Positions 52,162-63,153 of a DNA stretch of 64,000 nt are shown here, in pieces. Source of the DNA: Brenneria goodwinii. GTDB lineage: Bacteria > Pseudomonadota > Gammaproteobacteria > Enterobacterales > Enterobacteriaceae. The DNA lies in assembly GCF_002291445.1 (NCBI RefSeq), contig NZ_CP014137.1, forward strand, positions 310,001-374,000. The letters run 5' to 3'. The stretch's first letter is position 1. Each line of letters begins with the position of its first letter. The notes below the pieces were generated by a model. It saw only the letters and a list, made by a program, of their open reading frames with translations, ran no database searches and was not told the origin of the DNA. A program made the position numbers and the translations under genes.

Positions 52162-54645
52162 ATGTCTCGGGATGACCGCGAACCTATTGGACGTAAGGGA
52201 AAAACGTCGAGACGTAAACCTGCTCGCAGGCAGGAAGTACGGCGCCGCAGGGATGACGACTATGATGATGATTATGAAGATTATCAGGATGATTTTGATG
52301 ACGATGATGATGATGGCTATGATGATGAGGACGCTATGACGAACAAACCGCGCAAGAAACGGCGTTGGCTGGGACTCTTCATCAAACTGGCCCTGATTTT
52401 TGCCGTGCTGCTGGCGATGTATGGCGTGTATCTCGACAGTCAGATTCGTGCCCGTATCGAAGGCAAGGTGTGGCAGCTGCCGGCGGCGGTGTACGGACGA
52501 ATGCTCAATCTTGAGCCCGGGATGCCTTATAACCAGAAAGAGATGATCAGCCTGCTGGAAGGGATGCAGTATCGTCAGGTTAGCCGCATTACCCGTCCCG
52601 GCGAGTTCAGCGTACGCGGCAACGGCATTGAAATGCTGCGGCGGCCCTTCGATTTTCCTGATGGCAAAGAAGGACAGATTCATGCTCGCCTGACGTTCAG
52701 CAACGAGCGTCTGTCGCAGATCCAGAATCTGGATAATCAGCGTAATTTTGGTTTCTTCCGTCTCGATCCGAAGTTAATCACCATGATGCAGTCGCCGAAT
52801 GGCGAACAGCGGTTGTTTGTGCCGCGAGCCGGATTTCCCGATCTGCTGGTGGATACGTTGATCGCCACCGAAGATCGCCATTTCTACGAGCATGACGGCA
52901 TCAGCCTGTATTCGATCGGGCGCGCATTTTTAGCCAATATCACCGCCGGCCGCGCGATCCAGGGCGGGAGTACGCTGACGCAACAGTTGGTTAAAAACCT
53001 GTTCCTCACCAATGAGCGTTCCCTGTGGCGTAAAGCGAACGAGGCTTATATGGCGCTGATCATGGATTATCGCTATAGCAAAGATCGCATTCTGGAACTG
53101 TACCTTAACGAAGTGTACCTCGGTCAGAGCGGCAGCGATCAGATCCGCGGATTTCCGTTGGCCAGCCTCTACTATTTTGGCCGTCCGGTGAATGAGCTCA
53201 GTCTCGATCAGCAGGCGCTGCTGGTGGGCATGGTGAAAGGCGCGTCGCTGTATAATCCGTGGCGTAATCCTAAAATTACGCTGGAGCGCCGCAATCTGGT
53301 ATTGCGCTTACTGCAGAATCAGCAGGTTATCGACGCCGATCTGTATAACATGCTGAGCGCGCGTCCGTTGGGCGTTCAACCCAAAGGCGGGGTGATCAGT
53401 CCTCAGCCGGCGTTTATGCAACTGGTTCGTCAGGAGCTACAGCAAAGGCTGGGAGATAAAGTCAGCGATCTGTCCGGCGTGAAGATTTTCACCACGCTTG
53501 ATCCGGTATCGCAGGATGCGGCGGAGAAGGCGGTAGAGGATGGGATTCCGGCGTTAAGGGCCGCGCGCGGCGTTGACGATCTGGAGGCGGCGATGGTGAT
53601 CGTCGACCGTTTCAGCGGCGAGATCCGCGCCATGGTCGGGGGATCGCAGACGCAATACGCCGGATTCAACCGCGCCTTGCAGGCGCGCCGTCCTGTGGGG
53701 TCGCTGGCCAAGCCGCCTACCTATCTGGCGGCGCTGAGCCAGCCTGACACCTACCGTCTGAATACCTGGTTGGCGGATGAACCGCTGTCGCTGAAGCAGC
53801 CCAACGGCCAACTGTGGCAGCCGAAAAACTACGATCGCCAATTCCGCGGGCGCGTCATGTTGGTCGATGCGTTGGCGAACTCGCTTAACGTGCCGACGGT
53901 GAACCTGGGGCTGGCCGTCGGGTTGGATCAGGTTACGGCGACGTTGAAGAGTTTGGGAATTCCGGCGAACGTTATCGAACCCGTGCCATCAATGCTGCTG
54001 GGGGCGATCAGCCTGACGCCAATGGAAGTGGCGCAGGAATACCAGACGATAGCCAGCGGCGGAAATCGTGCGCCGTTATCGTCTTTACGTTCGGTGATTG
54101 CCGAAGACGGCACCGTGTTGTTCCAGAGCTTCCCGCAGGCTGAACGCGCCGTTCCCGCCCAGGCTGCCTACCTGACGTTGTACGGCATGCAGCAGGTGGT
54201 GGCGCGGGGGACTTCACGCTCGCTGGCGGTCAAATTCCCGAATTATCACCTGGCGGCGAAAACCGGCACCACCAACGATCTGCGCGACAGCTGGTTTGCC
54301 GGCGTGGACGGCAAGGAAGTGGCGATAAGTTGGGTGGGGCGCGACAACAACGGGCCGGCAAAACTGACCGGGGCGAATGGCGCATTGACCATCTATCGCC
54401 GCTATCTGGAAAACCAGACGCCGCTGCCGCTGATGCTGACGCCGCCAGAAGGCATCACGGCCATGACCGTGGACGCCAGCGGCAATTTTGTCTGTAACGG
54501 CAGCAGCGCCGGGCGAACTTTACCGATATGGACGGATAATCCGCAGGCATTGTGTCAGACCAGACCGGCGCAACCGGCTCAGCCAGAGCAACAACAAAAT
54601 GGCGACGGCGTGGCGGACTGGATCAAGGAAATGTTCGGTCAGTAA
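52162..54645 (+). CDS. mrcB: Penicillin-binding protein 1B
   Basis: Bifunctional glycosyltransferase/transpeptidase. 827 aa. Cytoplasmic N-terminus with an extreme acidic tract at residues 31-57 (mostly Asp), a single membrane helix near 69-90, UB2H domain, GT51 domain (catalytic Glu in [25 protein letters not shown]) and transpeptidase domain (active serine in [20 protein letters not shown]). An internal ATG at 52336 (M59) with GAGG five bases before it corresponds to the short gamma form known in E. coli. Confidence 0.96.
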   Translation: MSRDDREPIGRKGKTSRRKPARRQEVRRRRDDDYDDDYEDYQDDFDDDDDDGYDDEDAMTNKPRKKRRWLGLFIKLALIFAVLLAMYGVYLDSQIRARIEGKVWQLPAAVYGRMLNLEPGMPYNQKEMISLLEGMQYRQVSRITRPGEFSVRGNGIEMLRRPFDFPDGKEGQIHARLTFSNERLSQIQNLDNQRNFGFFRLDPKLITMMQSPNGEQRLFVPRAGFPDLLVDTLIATEDRHFYEHDGISLYSIGRAFLANITAGRAIQGGSTLTQQLVKNLFLTNERSLWRKANEAYMALIMDYRYSKDRILELYLNEVYLGQSGSDQIRGFPLASLYYFGRPVNELSLDQQALLVGMVKGASLYNPWRNPKITLERRNLVLRLLQNQQVIDADLYNMLSARPLGVQPKGGVISPQPAFMQLVRQELQQRLGDKVSDLSGVKIFTTLDPVSQDAAEKAVEDGIPALRAARGVDDLEAAMVIVDRFSGEIRAMVGGSQTQYAGFNRALQARRPVGSLAKPPTYLAALSQPDTYRLNTWLADEPLSLKQPNGQLWQPKNYDRQFRGRVMLVDALANSLNVPTVNLGLAVGLDQVTATLKSLGIPANVIEPVPSMLLGAISLTPMEVAQEYQTIASGGNRAPLSSLRSVIAEDGTVLFQSFPQAERAVPAQAAYLTLYGMQQVVARGTSRSLAVKFPNYHLAAKTGTTNDLRDSWFAGVDGKEVAISWVGRDNNGPAKLTGANGALTIYRRYLENQTPLPLMLTPPEGITAMTVDASGNFVCNGSSAGRTLPIWTDNPQALCQTRPAQPAQPEQQQNGDGVADWIKEMFGQ

Positions 54646-54752
54646 CTCTTCCTCTTATTCAGACTGCTGACAAAGCCTGTTATTACTCGCCTCACCCCCG
54701 TGGTCGCTCCGGGTATCTCGATCTCATCACAATGGGTTTGTCATCAAACTCT

Positions 54753-54780
54753 ATTATCCCCCGCTTGTTCGGGGGATAAT
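54753..54780. terminator. Strong hairpin downstream of mrcB
   Basis: An 11-bp perfect stem ATTATCCCCCG / CGGGGGATAAT with loop CTTGTT, between convergent mrcB and the LysE-type gene; probably serves both. Confidence 0.7.
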
Positions 54781-54857
54781 TTCATCTGATTTCCAGATGG
54801 CAAATCCTTTCACCTTTCTCATCTGATGCTGAAAAATGATGGTTGAATCGCAATGCA

Positions 54858-55448
54858 TTATGCGGGAATGCCAACCGCCTCCAGCAGCATCCAGAGGGCG
54901 GTGATCACCAGCGACAGCGCCATGATGCCGTTGAACAACCGCAGTTTCCAGGGGGCTTGAAGGTGCTTGCCGATTAGGTCGCCAAATGCCGCCCATACCA
55001 GAATGCATGGTAGGTTTAGCGCCATAAAGGCGAACATGATGGTGAGAATGCCGCTGCTGGCGGTATAGAGCAGCGCCACGTTGCTGGCCATCAACCAGGC
55101 TTTGGGGTTGACCGCCTGGAACAGCGCGCCCTGAAGCAGGGTCATCGGCTGGCTTTTAGCGCGTAACTCCGGTGCGGATGCTCGCATAATTTTCCAGGAA
55201 AGCCACAGCAGATAGCCGCATCCCAGCACGGTGAGCGGCACTCTTACCGCGCTCATCCAGCTCAGCAACAGCTCCAGCGCCACGCCCATCAGCGCCGTTT
55301 GCACCGCGCAGCCAAACATAATTCCCAATAGCATGGGCAGCGTACGCCGTATGCCGAAATTAACACCGGAGGTCGCCAGCAGCAGGTTGTTGGGGCCGGG
55401 GGTAATCGACATGACGGTGACATAGCTGAGAAAAGAGGGATCGAGCAT
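54858..55448 (-). CDS. LysE/RhtB-family amino-acid exporter
   Basis: 196-aa membrane protein with about six hydrophobic segments. The family start SITPGPNNLLLATSGVNFG and the AVNPKAWLMA segment are diagnostic of LysE/RhtB exporters. The substrate is unknown. It is divergent from a MocR-type regulator with which it likely forms a regulator-target pair. This pair occupies the place where E. coli has fhuACDB. Confidence 0.9.
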   Translation of the reverse strand: MLDPSFLSYVTVMSITPGPNNLLLATSGVNFGIRRTLPMLLGIMFGCAVQTALMGVALELLLSWMSAVRVPLTVLGCGYLLWLSWKIMRASAPELRAKSQPMTLLQGALFQAVNPKAWLMASNVALLYTASSGILTIMFAFMALNLPCILVWAAFGDLIGKHLQAPWKLRLFNGIMALSLVITALWMLLEAVGIPA

Positions 55449-55506
55449 GGCGTTTTCCTTTAATGCTGAATGAGAACGCCATAATAAGTGGAATAAAGAT
55501 ATGGTA

Positions 55507-55547
55507 ACAGTTACAGATAAATACTATTGTAATGAGCACAGTTACAG
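55507..55547. promoter_or_regulatory. Direct repeats in the lysE-mocR promoter gap
   Basis: ACAGTTACAG occurs at 55507-55516 and 55538-55547, 31 bp apart from start to start (about three helical turns). MocR-type dimers usually bind such spaced direct repeats, so these are candidate operators for the adjacent regulator. Confidence 0.6.
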
Positions 55548-55585
55548 TGAAGTTTTAATTGTACCCATCGATTGGCGAGGTGATT

Positions 55586-57046
55586 GTGTCCAGTATCGAC
55601 CCACAAGAAAGCACGCTTTATCAGCAGTTGGCTGAAACCTTTGCCACGGCGATCCACCAGGGGACCTGGTTGCCGGGAAGTCGTTTGCCCGCCATCCGCC
55701 GCGTAGCGGGATCGCATCAGGTGAGTGTGAATACCGTGCTGAATGCCTGGCGCATTCTTGAGGATCGCGGTTTGATCGAAGCCCGCCCGCAATCAGGCTA
55801 TTTTGTGCGTGGACGTTTGCCGCCGTTGACGAAAACCTGGCAGCACCGTGCGCAGGTCATCTCGCCAAGCAGCGATAAATTAGATCTGATTGATTCGGTT
55901 TTCGCCGCGCAAAATCATCCCGACTACCTCAACATTTCGCTCGCTTGCCCACAAAATAGCGATTTTTACCCCGCCGCGAAGCTCGGCCGTATTACCGCCT
56001 CGCTATTGCGCCGTCAGCCGGACATGATTGGCCGCTATGCTTTGCCGCCGGGCAGTGAGCGGCTGCGGCGCGAGGTGGCGCGGCGGGCGATGGAGTCCGG
56101 CATGGCGTTGAGCGGCGGCGATATCACGGTAACCCATGGCTGCATGGAGGCATTGCAACTGGCATTACGAGCCGTGACCCAGCCGGGTGATTGCGTGGGG
56201 CTGGAGACGCCAACCTACTTTTATCTGTTTCCTCTGTTGGCCAGTCTGGGACTGAAAACGCTGGAGATTCCGACCAGCCCGCAACGCGGGCTTTCATTGG
56301 ATGCATTGGAACTGCTGCTTTCAGAGCAACGGCTGCAGGCGATCGTCGCCATGCCCAATGTACAAAATCCACTGGGTTGCAACATGACGTTGGAAGATAA
56401 AAAGCGGCTGGCGAAATTGGTTAACGATTATCAGGTTCCGCTGATAGAAGACGGTTTGTATGGCGAACTACAGTTTAGCTGGCCGCTTTCTCCAGCGGTT
56501 AAGGCGTTCGATCGTGATGGCTGGGTGATTTACTGTTCCAGTTTTACGAAAACGCTGGCGCCGGATTTTCGTATCGGCTGGATGGCCGCCGGGCGCTTTA
56601 GCGCGACGGTGGCGCGGTTAAAAGCGGTGTCGTCAATGGCGGAGTCTACCCTGCTGTCGGAGACGCTGGCGCAATTTTTGGAATCAGGCGGCTACGACCA
56701 CCATCTGCGCTCGATACGCCGCCGCTATGCCGCCCAGTTGGATGAGGCCCGCGGACTGATCGCCCGCCATTTTCCGCAAGGCACCCGCGCCACGCAACCG
56801 CAGGGCGGCTTTGTCTTCTGGTTGGAGATGCCGGGTAACGTCGACGGCGTGGCGCTGTTTCATCGCCTGTTACAGGAGAAAATCTGTGTGACGCCCGGAG
56901 CGCTCTATACCCTGAGCGACCGCTGTCAACATGCGATTCGTCTCTCCTGCTGTTATCCCTTTGATGAGCGCTACACCTACGCGCTTAAGCGCGCAGGCGC
57001 GCTGGCCTGTGAAATGAGCGGCATTGCGCCGGGCAGCGAAAGTTAG
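55586..57046 (+). CDS. MocR-type transcription regulator (GntR HTH + aminotransferase)
   Basis: 486 aa from the GTG at 55586, which has GAGG five bases upstream; a TTG nine codons earlier has none. Residues about 5-75 form a GntR winged helix (GTWLPGSRLPAIRRVAGSHQVS, ILEDRGLIEARPQSGYFV). The rest is a fold-type I aminotransferase domain with HGCMEAL, NVQNPLGC and the PLP-lysine segment SSFTKTLAPDFRIGW. Related regulators include GabR and PdxR. It probably controls the divergent exporter in response to an amino compound. Confidence 0.9.
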   Translation: MSSIDPQESTLYQQLAETFATAIHQGTWLPGSRLPAIRRVAGSHQVSVNTVLNAWRILEDRGLIEARPQSGYFVRGRLPPLTKTWQHRAQVISPSSDKLDLIDSVFAAQNHPDYLNISLACPQNSDFYPAAKLGRITASLLRRQPDMIGRYALPPGSERLRREVARRAMESGMALSGGDITVTHGCMEALQLALRAVTQPGDCVGLETPTYFYLFPLLASLGLKTLEIPTSPQRGLSLDALELLLSEQRLQAIVAMPNVQNPLGCNMTLEDKKRLAKLVNDYQVPLIEDGLYGELQFSWPLSPAVKAFDRDGWVIYCSSFTKTLAPDFRIGWMAAGRFSATVARLKAVSSMAESTLLSETLAQFLESGGYDHHLRSIRRRYAAQLDEARGLIARHFPQGTRATQPQGGFVFWLEMPGNVDGVALFHRLLQEKICVTPGALYTLSDRCQHAIRLSCCYPFDERYTYALKRAGALACEMSGIAPGSES

Positions 57047-57086
57047 TCGCTCGCTACAACCTTCGCGATGCGCGATCCTGATGCGC

Positions 57087-58367
57087 TTATAATTGAGCGA
57101 AACTGCGGCGCGCCGCCTCGATAGTGCGCTCAATATCCTGCTGGCTGTGGGCCAGAGACATAAAACCGGCTTCGAAGGCGGAAGGCGCCAGGTAAACGCC
57201 TTCTTCCAGCATCATGTGGAAGAAGCGCTTGAAACGGTCTACGTCGCTCGTCATGACTTCCTGATAGCAGGTGACGCGCCCGGCATCGGTGAAGAATAGC
57301 CCAAACATTCCTCCGGCCTGATTGATCACCAACGGAATATTGGCCGCTTTCGCCGCCGCCGACAGCCCGGCGGTAAGCTGTTCGGTCAGCTCGGTGAGCT
57401 TTTGGTGTACGCCGGGTTTGGCCACTTCCGTCAGGCAGGCAAACCCGGCAGCCATCGCAATCGGGTTACCGGAGAGCGTTCCCGCCTGATAAACCGGGCC
57501 GGTTGGCGCCAGCGCCTGCATCACTTCTCGTTTGCCGCCGAATGCGCCGACCGGCATGCCGCCGCCGATAATTTTACCCAGACAGGTCAAATCAGGCACC
57601 ACGCCGTAGTGAGCCTGTGCGCCCGCCAGCGCAACGCGAAATCCGGTCATCACTTCATCAATGATCAATAAGGCGCCGAATTCGTCGCACAGCGCCCGCA
57701 GCCCCGGCAGGAATTCCGGCAGCGGCGGCACGCAGTTCATATTGCCGGCGACGGGTTCGACGATAACGGTGGCTATCTCCTCCGGGTATTGTTCAAAGGC
57801 GGAACGCACCGAGGCCAGATCGTTGTAGGTGCAGGTCAGCGTGTGGCGGGCGAAATCCGCCGGTACGCCGGGTGAATTCGGCTGACCCAGCGTCAGGGCG
57901 CCGGAACCGGCTTTCACCAGCAGACAGTCTGCATGTCCGTGATAGCAGCCTTCGAATTTGATGATTTTGTCGCGTCCGGTAAAACCGCGCGCCAGCCGGA
58001 TCGCGCTCATGGTCGCTTCTGTCCCGGAGTTGACCATGCGCACCATATCCATGGTCGGCACCAGCGAGGTCACCAGTCGCGCCATCTGGACTTCCATCTC
58101 CGTTGGCGCGCCAAAACTCAATCCACGTTCGGCGGCGGCGATGACCGCCTGACGAATGGCCGGGTGGTTATGTCCCAATATCATCGGCCCCCAGGAGCCA
58201 ACGTAATCAATGTAGGATTTGCCATCGGCATCGTAAAGATAGGCACCGTCTGCCCGTTCGATAAACAGCGGAACGCCGCCCACGCCGTTAAACGCACGGA
58301 CTGGCGAATTCACGCCGCCCGGAATGAGTTGCTGCGCCGCCGCGTACAGACTTTCAGATTTATTCAT
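57087..58367 (-). CDS. hemL: Glutamate-1-semialdehyde 2,1-aminomutase
   Basis: PLP enzyme forming 5-aminolevulinate for haem. 426 aa, the E. coli length. The PLP lysine lies in [17 protein letters not shown] (about K265). Other motifs: [37 protein letters not shown] and [12 protein letters not shown]. Confidence 0.97.
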   Translation of the reverse strand: MNKSESLYAAAQQLIPGGVNSPVRAFNGVGGVPLFIERADGAYLYDADGKSYIDYVGSWGPMILGHNHPAIRQAVIAAAERGLSFGAPTEMEVQMARLVTSLVPTMDMVRMVNSGTEATMSAIRLARGFTGRDKIIKFEGCYHGHADCLLVKAGSGALTLGQPNSPGVPADFARHTLTCTYNDLASVRSAFEQYPEEIATVIVEPVAGNMNCVPPLPEFLPGLRALCDEFGALLIIDEVMTGFRVALAGAQAHYGVVPDLTCLGKIIGGGMPVGAFGGKREVMQALAPTGPVYQAGTLSGNPIAMAAGFACLTEVAKPGVHQKLTELTEQLTAGLSAAAKAANIPLVINQAGGMFGLFFTDAGRVTCYQEVMTSDVDRFKRFFHMMLEEGVYLAPSAFEAGFMSLAHSQQDIERTIEAARRSFAQL

Positions 58368-58627
58368 TAAAGGGTCCTGACTTTGCGTTTGTCGTGGAAA
58401 GTAATGCCATTCTAATCAACTGACCACGGTTATGAAATCATTGTACTGAGATCGAACCCGATCAACCGGTGAGATGGCTGGCGGAACCGCTATCGTGGCT
58501 GCATAATGCGTGGAGCCAGGCATCAATTGACGTCAAATATTGAACGTTTTAATCCGCTATTGGATAATAGGCGTATAATTGGGTGAAAAGAGTATCACCC
58601 GATGAGAATCGAGTTGGGAGTAAAAAT

Positions 58628-58978
58628 ATGAGCGACGATGTAGCTGTAGCAGTGCCTCTGCAATTTACGGATGCGGCGGCGAAAAAGGTGAAACTCCTGA
58701 TTGCTGATGAAGAAAACCCCGAGCTGAAACTGCGGGTTTATATTACCGGGGGCGGTTGTAGCGGCTTCCAGTATGGTTTTACTTTTGACGATCAGATCAA
58801 CGAAGGCGATATGACCATTGAGAAGCAGGGCGTCGCCCTGGTAGTTGATCCCATGAGCCTGCAATATCTGGTGGGCGGTTCGGTCGATTATACCGAGGGG
58901 CTGGAAGGTTCGCGTTTTATTGTAACCAACCCGAACGCCAAGACAACCTGTGGCTGTGGTTCTTCTTTCAGCATCTGA
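58628..58978 (+). CDS. erpA: Iron-sulfur cluster insertion protein ErpA
   Basis: A-type carrier delivering Fe-S clusters, for example to IspG/IspH. 116 aa from the ATG at 58628 with GGGAG upstream; the frame from 58583 is longer than the family. The three cluster cysteines are in [11 protein letters not shown] and the C-terminal CGCGSSF. A TATAAT (58574-58579) lies about 50 bp upstream. Same position next to hemL as in E. coli (clcA absent here). Confidence 0.96.
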   Translation: MSDDVAVAVPLQFTDAAAKKVKLLIADEENPELKLRVYITGGGCSGFQYGFTFDDQINEGDMTIEKQGVALVVDPMSLQYLVGGSVDYTEGLEGSRFIVTNPNAKTTCGCGSSFSI

Positions 58979-59005
58979 TAACGCCTTTACCCGTCAGAAA
59001 AGATA

Positions 59006-59040
59006 AAACCCGTGCAATCTGAGTGGCTGCGCGGGTTTTT
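59006..59040 (+). terminator. Terminator of erpA
   Basis: Stem AAACCCG / CGGGTTT (59006-59012, 59032-59038) with T-run, 28 bp after the stop. Confidence 0.82.
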
Positions 59041-59102
59041 TGTATTTGTCGATGACGCATACTGTCATTACAGATAGCGAGGGTGAACGATAGGAGGCGC
59101 AA

Positions 59103-59240
59103 ATTAAACGGATATTGGTTATCGGTGGATATGGTCATGCGGGCACGCAGATAGTCGATCTATTACTGGCGGTCTGTCAGGCGCATATTACGGTGGCTAG
59201 CCGAAATTTAGCGCGCGCCTCGCGTTTTGTGCATCGGTAA
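59103..59240 (+). pseudogene. Remnant of a Rossmann-fold (saccharopine dehydrogenase-like) gene
   Basis: AGGAGG at 59092-59097 is followed five bases later by ATT rather than ATG, then a frame reading KRILVIGGYGHAGTQIVDLL and ending RASRFVHR-stop after 45 codons. The GGYGxxG loop and the following VASRN strand end are an NAD(P)-binding beta-alpha-beta start, as in saccharopine dehydrogenase-like proteins of several hundred residues. Lost start plus truncation mark it as a dead fragment. Confidence 0.65.
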
Positions 59241-59266
59241 GCGGCCTGATGTTCGCTGACTCAGGT

Positions 59267-59539
59267 TTACCACTCAACCGTAATCAGGCGCGCGCCCATG
59301 TCGCTTTCCGTTGTGGCTGATGACGGGGTTATCTGCTCCGTCAGAATGGGGGATTCGGTTATTTTAGGCTGAAGGACGGAAGCGACGTTGCACTTCATCT
59401 GATATTGGCCGTGTTGAGGCTCAATGCCGCATGAAGGCAGAATGGTTAGCTTGGCGTTAATTTGCCCGCTGCTATTGCCCGCATAAGCGGAACCGCAGAC
59501 AGCCAGAAGCAAGCCTGCGCTAAGCAAGATATGTTTCAT
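59267..59539 (-). CDS. Small secreted protein, unknown function
   Basis: 90 aa from the ATG at 59539. A clear signal peptide (MKHILLSAGLLLAVCGSAYAG), then a beta-rich mature part with two cysteines (INAKLTILPSCGI, GQYQMKCNVAS) that could form a disulfide. The start of the mature part recalls the first strand of spore-coat-U or fimbrial subunit domains, but it is too short for a full one. I do not assign a family. Confidence 0.6.
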   Translation of the reverse strand: MKHILLSAGLLLAVCGSAYAGNSSGQINAKLTILPSCGIEPQHGQYQMKCNVASVLQPKITESPILTEQITPSSATTESDMGARLITVEW

Positions 59540-59590
59540 TTTCAGTTTATTACCTGGTGCTGAAAGAGCCCATTCAGGCTCAAAATTATC

Positions 59591-59625
59591 TATACCCTTC
59601 ATCTTTCAAGTTGCAGGCGCGTATC
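59591..59625. repeat. Dispersed palindromic repeat, partial copy 4
   Basis: TATACCCTTCATCTTTCAAG followed by TTGCAGGCGCG matches the left arm of copies 1-3, but no right arm with GGGTATA is found downstream. A truncated copy. Confidence 0.65.
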
Positions 59626-59793
59626 TATCAGTGATGGGGTTTTTATCGGCGGCTGGTGTTTATTTCAACCGTTGCGGCGAGATTATAGGCAAATCGCCGT
59701 TGCGAAAACAACGATGATGTTACAAAATATTTTATCTAAATAATCTATAATAATCAGATGGTTAATTTGATTTTTCTAGTGATGGTCACGCGG

Positions 59794-60612
59794 CTAATCA
59801 TTTTTTTTCAGTTCGGCTAATTGTCGGCAAATCTGCTGCGCCGCCAGTAATAAACGCGGTCCGTTGCGATTGAACCAATCTTCATTGACTGCAATCACCG
59901 GAACGGATAATTGCGGCTGCCAGAATGCTTGTGTATTCGCTATGGCGTCAGAGGAACCGCTGATGATAATCGCCTGTGGTTTGCGCATTAATACCTGTTC
60001 CCGGCTAACCTGCGGCCAGGGAACCGGACTGTCGCTGAAGATATTCTGCGCGCCGCACAGTGAGATAACCTGACTTTGCAAGGTGCCTTGCGCTGAAGTG
60101 AACAGCGGATGGGCGCCAAACTGCATAAACACCCGCACCGGACTATTGCTGGCGTATTGCCGCTGTAGTTCCGCCAATTGCTGGCGAAGCGCGCTGGCGG
60201 TTTGCTTCGCCTGTTCCGGATGAGAACTGTATTGCGCCAGCTTCGTCAGTGTAGCGGGAATATCATTAAGCGTTTTGGCATCCAGATAAACAATAGGAAT
60301 ACCAAATCCGGCCAGCTGATCCAGCGGCCTTTGCGGATTCCCTTCACGCCAGGCCAGAATGAGGTCGGGCTTGAGTTCCAGGATCCGTTCAAGGTTAATC
60401 CCCTGCCAGGAGGCAACCTGTTCCAGCTTTTGCGCTTGCGCAGGATAGTCGGACCAACTGCTGACCGCCACTAACTGGGTTCCCATCCCGGCGGCGTATG
60501 CCATTTCCGTGGCATGCGGCGCCAGACTGATCACGCGTTGCGGAACCGCGTTTGCCGCGGCGGCGGTGAAAAATAGCAGAAGTCCGAAAAGAGCGCGAAT
60601 CCGCAATGTCAT
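59794..60612 (-). CDS. btuF: Vitamin B12 periplasmic binding protein
   Basis: Delivers cobalamin to the BtuCD transporter. 272 aa, signal peptide ending near AAAANA (about residue 22), then a helical-backbone binding protein fold: [42 protein letters not shown] and [12 protein letters not shown]. btuC and btuD are not adjacent. Ends the mtnN-btuF pair, with a 7-bp gap. Confidence 0.94.
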   Translation of the reverse strand: MTLRIRALFGLLLFFTAAAANAVPQRVISLAPHATEMAYAAGMGTQLVAVSSWSDYPAQAQKLEQVASWQGINLERILELKPDLILAWREGNPQRPLDQLAGFGIPIVYLDAKTLNDIPATLTKLAQYSSHPEQAKQTASALRQQLAELQRQYASNSPVRVFMQFGAHPLFTSAQGTLQSQVISLCGAQNIFSDSPVPWPQVSREQVLMRKPQAIIISGSSDAIANTQAFWQPQLSVPVIAVNEDWFNRNGPRLLLAAQQICRQLAELKKND

Positions 60613-60619
60613 TGCTGCA

Positions 60620-61321
60620 TTACCGATGCTCCGCCAATGCCTGCAACATGGTTTCTACCATGCGGGTAGATTGCTGCGCGGCCACGGACAGAAATTCATC
60701 AAAGCTCAGGTGGGACTCTTGGTCGGCGACGTCGGAAATTGCCCGCACGATGACGAAAGGTACGGCAAACTGGTGGCAGACATGGGCAATCGCCGTGGCT
60801 TCCATCTCAACCGCGATGGCCTTGGGGAAGGTTTTACGGATGCGGGCCAACGGTTCCGCGCCGTTAATAAACACATCGCCGCTGACAATCAGACCGCGCA
60901 CCGCGTTCAACTGGAGTTTCGTAATCGCATTCTGAGCCAGCGTGATTAACCCTTCATCCGCGATGAAGGCGGCCGGACAACCCGCCATCTGGCCGGGTTC
61001 GTAGCCAAAGGCGGTAACATCGGCGTCGTGATAGCGAACTTCATCGGAAACCACGATATCGCCCACCTTCAGCGTTGCGGCCAGGCCGCCGGCCGAACCG
61101 GTATTAATCACCGCGTCTGGCCGGCAATGTTCCAGCAATAATGTAGTGCCCAGCGCGGCGGAGACTTTACCGATGCCTGACTTCAATAAGGCGACGTCGA
61201 CACCGTTTAATTGACCGCTGTAAATTTCGCAACCTGCGCGCTGTATGGTCTGGAGGTTTTCGATGCGATCGCGAAGCAAGGTAACTTCTTGTTCCATAGC
61301 GCCGATAATGCCGACTTTCAT
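60620..61321 (-). CDS. mtnN: 5'-methylthioadenosine/S-adenosylhomocysteine nucleosidase
   Basis: Cleaves MTA and SAH, removing by-products of polyamine and methylation reactions (including those of speE in this window). 233 aa from the ATG at 61321. Motifs [10 protein letters not shown] (with E12), [27 protein letters not shown] and the catalytic Asp in AISDVAD. Upstream of btuF. Confidence 0.96.
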   Translation of the reverse strand: MKVGIIGAMEQEVTLLRDRIENLQTIQRAGCEIYSGQLNGVDVALLKSGIGKVSAALGTTLLLEHCRPDAVINTGSAGGLAATLKVGDIVVSDEVRYHDADVTAFGYEPGQMAGCPAAFIADEGLITLAQNAITKLQLNAVRGLIVSGDVFINGAEPLARIRKTFPKAIAVEMEATAIAHVCHQFAVPFVIVRAISDVADQESHLSFDEFLSVAAQQSTRMVETMLQALAEHR

Positions 61322-61444
61322 AGTGTTCCCCACAAATTTTGTTATAAATAGCACGAGTATAGCGTCGGCTAGTCTATCATGGCTTAGTGGGGTAAATGGA
61401 GACGGTTATGCAGCGGCACGCGACCCGTCAATATGGGGAGTTTT

Positions 61445-62950
61445 ATGTCTGATATCGATTTTGCGAAAAAGATGAGTTTTCAGCGCCCCCTCAGTCATCC
61501 GATTACGGCTGAGGATGAATATTCCATTGTTCGTCAGTTTGAGAGCGATCGCGGACGTATCATCAACTCCGCCGCCATTCGCCGGTTACAGCAAAAAACC
61601 CAGGTTTTCCCGCTGGAACGTAATGCCGCGGTGCGTTCCCGTCTGACGCACTCAATGGAAGTTCAGCAGGTTGGGCGTTACATCGCCAAAGATATTCTGG
61701 AACGGCTAAAGCGGGACAACCGGCTGGAAACGCTGGGACTGGCCCAACTGCAAACGCCGTTTGAAAGCATGGTGGAAATGGCCTGCCTGATGCACGACAT
61801 CGGCAACCCTCCTTTTGGTCATTTCGGCGAGTCGGCGATTAATAATTGGTTCGGTCAGTTAATGGATGTTGCGCATGCCGGAGATGCAGCCCGCGAAGAT
61901 AACTGTCAGGTCGGCTTTTTACATCTTAAAGAGGATGGCTTGAACGAATTGCGTTGCCGTATTCGTCAGGACTTAAGCCATTTTGAAGGCAATGCGCAGG
62001 CTATCCGTTTAGTCCATACCCTGCTTAAGCTGAATCTGACCTATGGACAGGTCGGCTGTATTTTGAAATATACCCGCCCCGCGTATTGGCGCGAAGAAAC
62101 GCCGGCGGAATTTGATTATCTGATGAAAAAGCCCGGCTATTATCTGGCGGAGGAAGCCTTCGTAACGACACTGCGTGAAGAGCTGGCGATGGGGGAGTTT
62201 CATCGCCATCCGCTGACTTATATTATGGAAGCGGCGGATGATATTTCTTATTGCATCGCCGATTTGGAAGATGCCGTAGAGAAAGATATTCTCACCATTG
62301 AACAGCTCTATGAACATTTACATCACTCCTGGGGCGAGGTTCTGTCGGGAGATCTATTCAGTAAGACAGTGGCGAAATCTTATGAAAACCGCAGCCGTCA
62401 CCAATGGCGCAGCACCAACGATCAGTTTTTTATGAATCTTCGCGTGAATACAGTGGCTAAACTGGTGCCGCACGCCTCTCAGCGTTTTATTGATAATCTG
62501 CCGGAAATTTATTCGGGAGCCTTTAATCAGGCGCTGTTGGAAGATGAAAGCGCCCAGAATCGGTTATTGAAAATATTTAAGCAGGTGGCGTTAAAACACG
62601 TATTTAATCACCATGAGGTTGAACAGCTGGAGCTTCAGGGTTACCGGGTGATCCGCGGGTTACTGGATATTTATAGTCCGTTGCTTGAGATGTCGTATCA
62701 GGACTTTAGCCAATTAGTGCAAGAAGGAACGCACAGACGCTATCCGATTGAAACGCGGCTGTTTCACAAATTATCCAGCAAACACTGCATGGCCTACCGG
62801 GAAGCCGTGGAGAACCTGCGGCACCTGTCTGATAAAGAACAGGAGATTCGCGAATATTATTTCCGGGCTCGTTTGATTCAGGATTATATCAGCGGTATGA
62901 CCGATCTTTATGCCTACGATGAGTATCGTCGCCTGATGGCGGCGGAATAA
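61445..62950 (+). CDS. dgt: dGTP triphosphohydrolase
   Basis: Hydrolyses dGTP to deoxyguanosine and triphosphate. 501 aa from the ATG at 61445. HD-domain metal motif in [16 protein letters not shown] and the earlier [32 protein letters not shown] provides the second Asp. Divergent from mtnN and upstream of degP, as in E. coli. Confidence 0.96.
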   Translation: MSDIDFAKKMSFQRPLSHPITAEDEYSIVRQFESDRGRIINSAAIRRLQQKTQVFPLERNAAVRSRLTHSMEVQQVGRYIAKDILERLKRDNRLETLGLAQLQTPFESMVEMACLMHDIGNPPFGHFGESAINNWFGQLMDVAHAGDAAREDNCQVGFLHLKEDGLNELRCRIRQDLSHFEGNAQAIRLVHTLLKLNLTYGQVGCILKYTRPAYWREETPAEFDYLMKKPGYYLAEEAFVTTLREELAMGEFHRHPLTYIMEAADDISYCIADLEDAVEKDILTIEQLYEHLHHSWGEVLSGDLFSKTVAKSYENRSRHQWRSTNDQFFMNLRVNTVAKLVPHASQRFIDNLPEIYSGAFNQALLEDESAQNRLLKIFKQVALKHVFNHHEVEQLELQGYRVIRGLLDIYSPLLEMSYQDFSQLVQEGTHRRYPIETRLFHKLSSKHCMAYREAVENLRHLSDKEQEIREYYFRARLIQDYISGMTDLYAYDEYRRLMAAE

Positions 62951-63003
62951 TAACTTTTGTAAAGAGATCCAATATTTTCTTACGGTTCAGCATCTTCCAT
63001 TGA

Positions 63004-63030
63004 TGAACTTAGTGGATCAATATTTATCTT
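63004..63030 (+). promoter_or_regulatory. Sigma-E-type promoter of degP
   Basis: GAACTT (63004-63009), 16 bp, then TCTTA (63026-63030) fits the GAACTT-N16-TCTGA pattern with one mismatch, about 120 bp before the degP start. degP is a classic envelope-stress (RpoE) gene. Confidence 0.65.
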
Positions 63031-63045
63031 ATACAGCACAACCTC

Positions 63046-63105
63046 TATATCTTTTTTCAAGCTGCGGGCGCATCGGCCTTATGCATCTTGAAATCTATTG
63101 GGTAT
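63046..63105. repeat. Dispersed palindromic repeat, short copy 5 in the degP leader
   Basis: From TATATC to TTGGGTAT, 60 bp, with inner arms TTCAAGCTGC / GCATCTTGAA that can form a hairpin. It lies between the predicted sigma-E promoter and the degP start codon. Confidence 0.75.
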
Positions 63106-63153
63106 TTAAAGGCTGTGATAGCTTGCCTGTTGATTACTGTGAGACATATTCCC

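Noticed and set aside
57933..58370. 145-aa plus-strand ORF opposite hemL
   Set aside because: Antisense shadow of hemL.
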